Source: Nanobdellota archaeon
GTDB lineage: Archaea > Nanobdellota > Nanobdellia > SCGC-AAA011-G17 > VGLX01
Direction of reading: 5' to 3'
DNA: 9,683 bases
Assembly (NCBI GenBank): GCA_030691925.1
Contig: JAUYDG010000107.1
Span: forward strand, 1 to 9,683
In this document: one piece after another, positions 4,926-9,683 of the stretch
How positions within the stretch are numbered: position 1 is the first letter of the stretch
How the letters are laid out: every line of letters begins with the position of its first letter
The notes under the pieces: generated by a model
Database searches by the model: none
What the model was told of the DNA's origin: nothing
What the model saw: only the letters and a program-made list of their open reading frames with translations
Made by a program: the position numbers and the translations under genes

Positions 4926-7760
4926 TTATAGCGGGTTGAACATTATCTCAAACGTTTTCCCTTTAATTTCTTCCGGCTTTTTGTACTCAAATTCTTCTTC
5001 CAGCTTGGCTTTTGTTATGATTATCTTTTTGGCGCCTACTTTTTGCTGTATCTCTTTTTCCCATTCCGAAAGATTGTAATCTGTGATTATTGCGAGTTCT
5101 ATCTGGTCTTGCATTTTGAGGTTTGCTTTTTTTCTGAATGCCTGTATTCTTCTTGTCAGCTCTCTTGCAAATCCTTCTGCTTCCAGTTCCGGTGTTATCG
5201 TCACGTCCAGCTCTATTTTTTGCTGCCCTTCTTTCAGAATTAATTCTTTTATGTTTGTCTGCGTCTGGATTATCTCTTTCAGCTGTTTTATCGCTTTGAT
5301 ATTTTTTGTTGTTATGGTCGCTTTTCTCAACGGCCATCTTACCCCTATCTGCGCTTTTTCCCTTTGTGCCAGTATTTCCTGTATTATTTTTGATGCTCCT
5401 TCCATGCTCTGCTCTAGGTTTTTGTCTATCATCTTTTGGCTGTATTTGGGCCATTCTGTCATGTGTATGCTTTCTTCTTTCAAGCCGTATTTGTCTTTCA
5501 TTTTCTGGTAAAGGTGTTCTGTTATGTAAGGGCATGTTATTGAGAACATTTTTAGAGTGTTGAGCAGCACTTCGAATATTATTCTGAATATTTCCTTGTT
5601 TTCTGTCCTGTGCCTGGTATATTGTATGTACTTTCTGCTCAAGTCTAGGAATAGCTGTTCTGCTAGTATCGGCGCCCCGTCTAGGCTATAGTTGTCTAAT
5701 AATTCTGTGCATTCTTTTATTGTTGAGTTCAGCCTTGACAGTATCCATTTGTCCTCTATGCTTAGCTTTTTAGGCAGTGTTTTTGGCAGCTTGTCTGCGT
5801 AGTCTACGAGGTAGTTCGTTATGTTGAGCAACACGTCCAGTTCCCTGTATTTCAGCTTTATTTCTTCCCATGAGAAGTTCATGTCTTCCCCTGCCCTTGT
5901 GGTTATGGTATAGAGCCTCATGGTGTCTGCGCCGTATTTGTCTAGCACTTCATCTGGCGAGATTATGTTGCCGAGGCTTTTGCTCATCTTTACTCCTTCT
6001 ACGTCCCTGAGCATGCCGTGGGCGTACATTGCCTTGTAGCAGTTTTCGCCCATTGCTATGTTAGACACTAGTTGCAGCATGTAGAACCATAGCCTTGTTT
6101 GTTCAGTAGCTTCTAATATCAGGTCTGCTGGCCAGTACCTCTTCATATGCTCTTTGTTGGAAGGGTAGTCTAGGCAGTTCCAGGATGCTGTTCCTGCGTC
6201 CACCCATACGTCTATTATGTCTTTTATCCTTTCTTTTTCCCTGCCGCATTTGCATTTTATCTTTATCTCGTCTATCCATGGCCTGTGCAGGTCTTTCGGT
6301 TTTTGTTTTGATAGCTTTTCAAGTTCTGCTACTGATCCTATTACTGTATAGTCCCCGCATGATTCACATTTCCATACTGGCAGGGGTGTGCCCCAGTATC
6401 TTTGCCTAGTTATCGAGTTATCTTTCAGGTTTTTTATCCATAATTGGTATCTTTCTTTTATCTCTTTAGGCACGTATTCTATCTTTTCGCTTTGTTTCAG
6501 CATGTCGGGTATGAGGTCTTCTATTTTGAAGAACCATTGGTTCGTCACCCTGAATATTACTGGCTGTTTGCATCTCCAGCAGTGGGCATAATCGTGCTCT
6601 ACTTTTGTGGATGCTATCAATACTTTTCTTTTTTCTAGGGCTTCTGTGAACTTGTGGTTATCTTTTTTTGCGTTTAGGCCTGAGAATTCCCCCATGCCTT
6701 CCGGGTAGTTCCCTTTCTCTGTCAGGTTATTGAACGCTGGGATGCTGTTTGCTTTTCCTACTTCGTAGTCTTCTGGTCCGCAGCCAGGCGCCATGTGTAC
6801 TAGGCCTGTTCCTGCGCTTAGGTCTACGTATTCTTTTGATAATACTACCGTGAATGCTTTTTTTGATTCTTTCTTTATTTCATCGTATTTTTCTTTCAGG
6901 GAGTCGTAGAATGGGTGCCTGTATCTTAGCCCTTCTAGTTTCGTTCCTTTGAATTCTTCTATTACCTCTAGCTTGTAGCTTGTGAAGTTTTGTACGACTG
7001 GCGCTGCCAGGCCTTTGGATAATATCCATATTTCTTTCCCCACTCTTGCTCTTACATAGTCTAGTTCCGGGTTTACCATAACGCCAAGGTTAAATGCTAA
7101 TGTCCATGGGGTTGTTGTCCAGATTATTAAGTACTCGTTTTCCTTGCCTTCCACCTTGAATTTAACAAATATGGAGTCGTCTTCTACGTTCTCGTATTCT
7201 AGTTCGTGTTTGGCCAATGCTGTTTCACAGCTATAACACCATGTCACGACCTTATTGCCTAGGTATAATCGTTTGTTTTCGTGTGCTTTTTTTATCAGCC
7301 ACCATTCTCCGTCTATGAATTCTTTGGTTATTGGCATGTAAGGGTTTACGTGGTCTAGTGAGACTGCCAGCCTGTCGAAGTCCTTGTTCATCTGCTTCAT
7401 CATTTCTATGGAGAATTTCTTGCACTCCTCTACGTATCTGCCCATTCCGAATTCTTCTATCGCTTTCTTGTCTTCTAAGTTGAATTTTGCCTGCACTTTG
7501 TGCTCTGTCGGCAGCCCGTGCATGTCGTATCCGCCACGATCCCAGACGTCAAAGCCCCTCATCCTCTTGTACCTTAAGATTTCGTCTTTTAGGACTTGGT
7601 TCCATGCCGTCCCCATATGAATCCTTCCAGAAGTGTATGGCGGCCCGTCTAAAAAGTAGAATTTTTTCTTTTTCTTGAGTTTTTTTCTTCGTTTGTCAAG
7701 TATCTGTCTTTTTTGCCAAAAATCGAATATCCTGCTTTCTACGGTTTTGAAATCATACAT
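4926..7760 (-). CDS. ileS: Isoleucyl-tRNA synthetase
   Basis: A 944-residue class I synthetase that charges tRNA-Ile with isoleucine. The HIGH-type signature is GRIHMGTAWN (about 45-54), followed by RGGYDMHGLPTEHKV (75-89), the archaeal/eukaryotic style of this region. The editing domain shows TTTPWTLAFN (215-224) and GTGLVHMAPGCGPEDY (317-332). Metal-binding-like cysteine pairs are CYSC (175-178), CWRC (394-397), CESC (465-468) and CKC (503-505). TRQRYWGTPLPVW (451-463) and KMSKS (591-595) complete the catalytic core, and a helical anticodon-binding domain follows. It is somewhat shorter than typical archaeal enzymes of over 1000 residues, with the shortage apparently near the C-terminus. 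Between the usual core motifs it reads ATEQTRLWF (551-559), where most IleRS, as I recall them, have a DQxRGWF form. The ATG at 7758-7760 has a TATA box about 31 bases upstream, implying a nearly leaderless mRNA. Confidence 0.96.
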   Translation of the reverse strand: MYDFKTVESRIFDFWQKRQILDKRRKKLKKKKKFYFLDGPPYTSGRIHMGTAWNQVLKDEILRYKRMRGFDVWDRGGYDMHGLPTEHKVQAKFNLEDKKAIEEFGMGRYVEECKKFSIEMMKQMNKDFDRLAVSLDHVNPYMPITKEFIDGEWWLIKKAHENKRLYLGNKVVTWCYSCETALAKHELEYENVEDDSIFVKFKVEGKENEYLIIWTTTPWTLAFNLGVMVNPELDYVRARVGKEIWILSKGLAAPVVQNFTSYKLEVIEEFKGTKLEGLRYRHPFYDSLKEKYDEIKKESKKAFTVVLSKEYVDLSAGTGLVHMAPGCGPEDYEVGKANSIPAFNNLTEKGNYPEGMGEFSGLNAKKDNHKFTEALEKRKVLIASTKVEHDYAHCWRCKQPVIFRVTNQWFFKIEDLIPDMLKQSEKIEYVPKEIKERYQLWIKNLKDNSITRQRYWGTPLPVWKCESCGDYTVIGSVAELEKLSKQKPKDLHRPWIDEIKIKCKCGREKERIKDIIDVWVDAGTASWNCLDYPSNKEHMKRYWPADLILEATEQTRLWFYMLQLVSNIAMGENCYKAMYAHGMLRDVEGVKMSKSLGNIISPDEVLDKYGADTMRLYTITTRAGEDMNFSWEEIKLKYRELDVLLNITNYLVDYADKLPKTLPKKLSIEDKWILSRLNSTIKECTELLDNYSLDGAPILAEQLFLDLSRKYIQYTRHRTENKEIFRIIFEVLLNTLKMFSITCPYITEHLYQKMKDKYGLKEESIHMTEWPKYSQKMIDKNLEQSMEGASKIIQEILAQREKAQIGVRWPLRKATITTKNIKAIKQLKEIIQTQTNIKELILKEGQQKIELDVTITPELEAEGFARELTRRIQAFRKKANLKMQDQIELAIITDYNLSEWEKEIQQKVGAKKIIITKAKLEEEFEYKKPEEIKGKTFEIMFNPL

Positions 7761-7784
7761 TTTATTTTTTCTAGCTTGTTACGG

Positions 7785-7797
7785 TTTAAATATTTAA
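7785..7797 (-). promoter_or_regulatory. TATA box of ileS
   Basis: The minus strand reads TTAAATATTTAAA, preceded by TAGGGG. A start about 26 bases from its centre falls near 7765, only a few bases before the ileS ATG, which would explain why no ribosome binding site is visible there. Confidence 0.5.
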
Positions 7798-7817
7798 CCC
7801 CTAAATGTTAAAAAACC

Positions 7818-7830
7818 AAAGATTTATATA
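7818..7830 (+). promoter_or_regulatory. TATA box of the TRAM-domain gene
   Basis: AAAGATTTATATA contains an excellent archaeal TATA element (TTTATATA at 7823-7830) with purine-rich bases upstream as expected for the TFB site. Predicted transcript start is about 7852, giving a leader of roughly 75 bases, long for this window. Confidence 0.65.
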
Positions 7831-7853
7831 GCCTTTGTAAGTAAAAGTTTTAA

Positions 7854-7894
7854 GGAAAAACTGGCTCTAAGACCATTAGTTGCACAGTTTTTTC
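7854..7894 (+). other. Inverted repeat (leader hairpin) upstream of the TRAM gene
   Basis: GGAAAAACTG (7854-7863) pairs with CAGTTTTTTC (7885-7894), ten pairs with one G-U, enclosing a 21-base loop. It begins at about the predicted transcript start, so it would cap the 5' leader. The ribosome site AAGGAGA (7911-7917) lies 17 bases beyond and is not sequestered. An alternative small hairpin (TGG 7862-7864 with CCA 7873-7875) would compete. Its role is unknown. Confidence 0.45.
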
Positions 7895-7927
7895 AGATAG
7901 AAATAGACATAAGGAGAGTTAGAAGAA

Positions 7928-8326
7928 ATGGAAAGAAGAAGATTTGGTGGAGAATTCGGTGGACCAAGAATGTCCTTCGCGCCTGTGAAAGTAGGCGATG
8001 AAGTGAACGTGAAGATAGAAGCAGTTGGTGAAAAGGGTGACGGGGTAGCAAAGATTAAAGGATTTGTTATTTTTGTGCCCAACACCAGAGAAGGAGATGA
8101 AGTTAAGGTAAGGATAACCAGAGTCCTGAGAAAAGTGGGCTTTGGTGAAGTTTTAGGCAAAGCAGATGCACCTGTATCTGAAGAAGCTGAACCTTCTAAA
8201 GAAAAGAAGCAAGAAGAGGAAGAAGGGTCTGCAGAAGATACAGAAGGAACAAAGGAAGCATCAGAAGAGGAAGCGCCTGAAGATACTGAAGACTTTGGCG
8301 AAGAAGACGAAGAAGAAGAGTTATAA
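7928..8326 (+). CDS. Small TRAM-domain RNA-binding protein with acidic tail
   Basis: A 132-residue protein with three parts. Residues 1-18 are rich in arginine and glycine. A TRAM domain spans about 19-77, with VKVGDEVNVKIEAVGEKGDG (20-39), IKGFVIFVPNTREGDEVKV (43-61) and a VLRKVGFGEVLGK ending. Residues 83-132 form a tail in which 26 of 50 are Glu or Asp. The TRAM fold is a small beta-barrel that binds RNA; stand-alone archaeal TRAM proteins act as RNA chaperones, some cold-induced. The RNA substrates here are unknown. The acidic tail is uncommon for such a short protein and is presumably disordered. The ATG at 7928 follows AAGGAGA (7911-7917) by 10 bases. A strong TATA box and a structured leader precede it and a T-rich terminator follows, so it looks like a single-gene transcript. 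Confidence 0.93.
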   Translation: MERRRFGGEFGGPRMSFAPVKVGDEVNVKIEAVGEKGDGVAKIKGFVIFVPNTREGDEVKVRITRVLRKVGFGEVLGKADAPVSEEAEPSKEKKQEEEEGSAEDTEGTKEASEEEAPEDTEDFGEEDEEEEL

Positions 8327-8370
8327 GAAAAGTTCTGTTTTCTTAAATTCTTTTTTTATTTTATTTTTTT
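8325..8370 (+). terminator. Hairpin plus T-rich terminator of the TRAM gene
   Basis: AAGAAAA (8325-8331) and TTTTCTT (8338-8344) form a perfect 7-pair stem with a 6-base loop starting at the stop codon, followed by runs of seven, four and seven T between 8351 and 8370. T-tracts alone suffice in archaea; the hairpin may be incidental. The next gene, on the other strand, ends at 8377. Confidence 0.6.
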
Positions 8371-8376
8371 AGTAAT

Positions 8377-9402
8377 CTAGAATATTTCTTCTGAAAGGTT
8401 GGAAGGGTTTTCTGGCAGGAATTTCAAGCCCAAGTTTCTTAGCTTTGCTATTTTTTCACCTATTCTTGGAGGTAAATCATTAGAGTTTATCACCCTGAAT
8501 TGCTTGTTGTCCATGTCTATTTTTGCTAGTTCCCACATTATCAGCTCTCCAGGCTCTTTCATCATTATCTGTTCTGTAGAGAGGTATCTTGTGAACGCTT
8601 CTCCTGCCATATCATAATGTATGCCTGCTTTTTGGGCATGGTAGCGTGCAGCGTCTACTATTTTATCTCCCCTGTAAAAGTCTTTAGTAGTTGACCCTTT
8701 TTTTGCGGAGTCTACTTCATCCATCACTTTGTGTATCAGGCTGTAAAGCCTTCTTTCGCTCCACCATCCGCCCGTGGTCAGTTGTACGTCTATGTCTGCC
8801 GTTCTTTCTATGTCCAGGTACATGTCCCTTAGTGCTCCTCCGTGTATAACTGGGCTGAATTCTTTGAATGTTTCAAACACCCAGAGTATCTCTTTTGGCG
8901 TATCGACTTTTGTCTTGATACAACAGTCTTGGGTATCTGTAAAATCGTCCTTTATTGGAATCGACCTAAGGCTCCATCTCTGGTTTTTTTGGTTATGAAC
9001 AATTTTCTTGCACTCTTCTGCCAGCGAATTAATCATCTTGTCGGTAGGGTTTAGGGTGTCGATAACGAAATTCATGTTTAGTTTTAACTCTTTTTTATTT
9101 TGGTCGCAGTTGAAGCAAAGCCCCTGGTAGTTCATGGGGTCTTCGTCCAGAAGGTCTACGGAGCCTAAGAGTATTTCTCGTGCCACAGCCTCCTTTAATG
9201 TAATTTCTACCGCTTGTATCCTCTTTTTTTTATCATAACCATACACCGGTATCGTGCTGTTGGAGAGGTATTTTACTGCATCTTCTATAGTGCTGATTTT
9301 GCTAGGTATGTTTTCTGGTCTCTTAAAGATTATTCCATTTTTCAGGTCTTCTGTTTTTTCCTCCAAATCCCTTTCTGATATGAATGTTTGTGGAAGTTTC
9401 AT
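8377..9402 (-). CDS. Nucleotidyltransferase-like protein with shared N-terminal motif
   Basis: A 341-residue protein. The first 20 residues (MKLPQTFISERDLEEKTEDL) match the starts of the two unknown proteins at 4004 and 4456. The central region holds the polymerase-beta-superfamily signature GG-x13-DID. IHGGALRDMYLD (186-197) followed by TADIDVQL (201-208) closely parallels the GGAVRD...DIDL motif of poly(A) polymerase and class II CCA-adding heads, with D203 and D205 as likely metal ligands. D264 in GIHYDMAG is a possible third carboxylate. Cysteines CFNC (96-99) and CC (160-161) could bind metal. The C-terminal 60 residues are mainly helical. The length and missing C-terminal family features argue against an ordinary CCA enzyme, and archaeal CCA enzymes are class I. 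Its substrate is unknown. The ATG at 9400-9402 lacks a clear ribosome site. The gene follows another on the same strand by 41 bases. Confidence 0.82.
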   Translation of the reverse strand: MKLPQTFISERDLEEKTEDLKNGIIFKRPENIPSKISTIEDAVKYLSNSTIPVYGYDKKKRIQAVEITLKEAVAREILLGSVDLLDEDPMNYQGLCFNCDQNKKELKLNMNFVIDTLNPTDKMINSLAEECKKIVHNQKNQRWSLRSIPIKDDFTDTQDCCIKTKVDTPKEILWVFETFKEFSPVIHGGALRDMYLDIERTADIDVQLTTGGWWSERRLYSLIHKVMDEVDSAKKGSTTKDFYRGDKIVDAARYHAQKAGIHYDMAGEAFTRYLSTEQIMMKEPGELIMWELAKIDMDNKQFRVINSNDLPPRIGEKIAKLRNLGLKFLPENPSNLSEEIF

Positions 9403-9425
9403 TGTGTTTTTTTGCTATTTTGAGC

Positions 9426-9446
9426 GCGGCCGCCTTCTGCGGCCTA
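9426..9446. repeat. GC-rich perfect hairpin between the last two minus-strand genes
   Basis: GGCCGC (9428-9433) and GCGGCC (9439-9444) form a perfect 6-pair GC stem around CTTCT, sitting right at the stop codon of the upstream gene. On the plus strand it is followed by TATTTTT, like a bacterial terminator, but no plus-strand gene ends here. On the minus strand it is followed by A-rich sequence leading to the ATG at 9402. It is much more GC-rich than the surrounding intergenic DNA. Confidence 0.5.
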
Positions 9447-9683
9447 TTTTTGTTGGGCACCCGAAACGAACCGAGCAAGGTCGCTGAGGTCGTCGTTGCC
9501 ATAAGCATCGGAAAAGTTGCCGTCGTCGTAGAGGACGAGCGCCCGCAATTCGTCCTGGCTTGTGTTGCTTCTTAGGTAGACCCCCATTCCTTTATTTGCT
9601 CCTATCTTGTCGAACCAGATGTTAACATACTCTACTAGTTTTTCTTTGTCACCGCCCATTGCTGCGAGCCAGAACTCATGATT
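9444..9683 (-). CDS. Unrecognised protein, C-terminal 79 residues (cut by window edge)
   Basis: The frame is open to the right edge: codons before the internal ATG at 9657-9659 read NHEFWLAA, so the true start is probably outside the window. If translation began at 9659 the protein would be 71 residues. The visible part is soluble and acidic, with KEKLVEYVNIWFDKIG, GVYLRSNTSQDELRAL and a glycine/aspartate-rich stretch near the end (DDGNFSDAYGNDDLSDL). I recognise no family. The last third uses CGG, GTC, CTC and GAC codons, unlike the AGA/AGG and A/T-ending codons of its own upstream part and of other genes here. That may mark horizontal transfer or a chimeric end. It could share a transcript with the nucleotidyltransferase-like gene 41 bases downstream, with a GC hairpin between them. 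Confidence 0.6.
   Translation of the reverse strand, partial: NHEFWLAAMGGDKEKLVEYVNIWFDKIGANKGMGVYLRSNTSQDELRALVLYDDGNFSDAYGNDDLSDLARFVSGAQQK

Noticed and set aside
4987..5563. Open frames in other frames over the ileS 3' half, including a very basic 182-residue one on the same strand
   Set aside because: They are artefacts of the A-rich coding strand of ileS; the IleRS frame is continuous and conserved through the region.
7876..8160. Minus-strand frame opposite the TRAM gene
   Set aside because: Ser/Pro/Thr-rich complement of the TRAM coding sequence, with no promoter or ribosome site.
8166..8372. Lysine-rich plus-strand frame overlapping the acidic tail
   Set aside because: It is the GAA/GAG-rich tail read one base off as AAG/AAA codons; it runs on through the terminator.
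8377..9402. Calling the nucleotidyltransferase-like gene a CCA-adding enzyme
   Set aside because: Only the head motif matches; the domain order, an unrelated 180-residue N-terminus and the expected class I enzyme in archaea argue against it.
9426..9433. NotI-type site GCGGCCGC as a cloning or adapter remnant
   Set aside because: It is part of a natural-looking hairpin adjoining an open coding frame; no vector or adapter sequence is recognisable around it.
1..9683. tRNA, rRNA, CRISPR array, insertion sequence or integration site
   Set aside because: No cloverleaf-like conserved arms, no regularly spaced repeats, no transposase frame and no flanking terminal repeats were seen by eye; a covariance-model search was not possible.

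Overview
The window looks like a compact, fairly AT-rich archaeal genome segment. Five genes support this: a TATA-binding protein with two repeats, an MCM helicase, an archaeal-type isoleucyl-tRNA synthetase, a small TRAM-domain protein and the start of an S-adenosylhomocysteine hydrolase. Gene starts are preceded by TATA boxes about 26 bases before plausible transcript starts, and short T-tracts follow several stops. Tight spacing, a somewhat short IleRS and several unrecognised genes would suit an uncultured small-genome (DPANN-like) archaeon. That placement is an inference; no rRNA gene is present to test it.

Layout. On the minus strand, positions 1-2330 carry mcm followed, 4 bases after its stop, by the cut-off ahcY, probably one transcript. 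A palindromic TATA box at 2389-2396 can serve mcm and, in the opposite direction, a ferritin-like/VIT1 metal-transporter gene (2438-3349). That gene is broken by two compensating one-base shifts. It meets the tbp gene (3355-3906, minus) tail to tail with 5 bases between stops. Another shared promoter region (3916-4003) separates tbp from two overlapping plus-strand genes of unknown function (4004-4456 and 4456-4911). These meet ileS (4926-7760, minus). A 167-base promoter region divides ileS from the TRAM gene (7928-8326, plus), whose terminator abuts an unknown nucleotidyltransferase-like gene (8377-9402, minus). The C-terminal end of one more unrecognised minus-strand gene runs off the right edge. 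No gene-free stretch exceeds 300 bases, and I saw no tRNA, rRNA, CRISPR array or insertion sequence.

The housekeeping genes cover replication (MCM), transcription initiation (TBP), translation (IleRS), RNA handling (TRAM) and methyl-cycle by-product removal (AhcY). The most unusual observation is that three otherwise different proteins (4004-4456, 4456-4911, 8377-9402) begin with the same roughly 20-residue motif. The motif is conserved at protein level while its codons differ. One of the three has a polymerase-beta-type nucleotidyltransferase motif. This may be an undescribed N-terminal tag or docking module, but its function cannot be read from the sequence.
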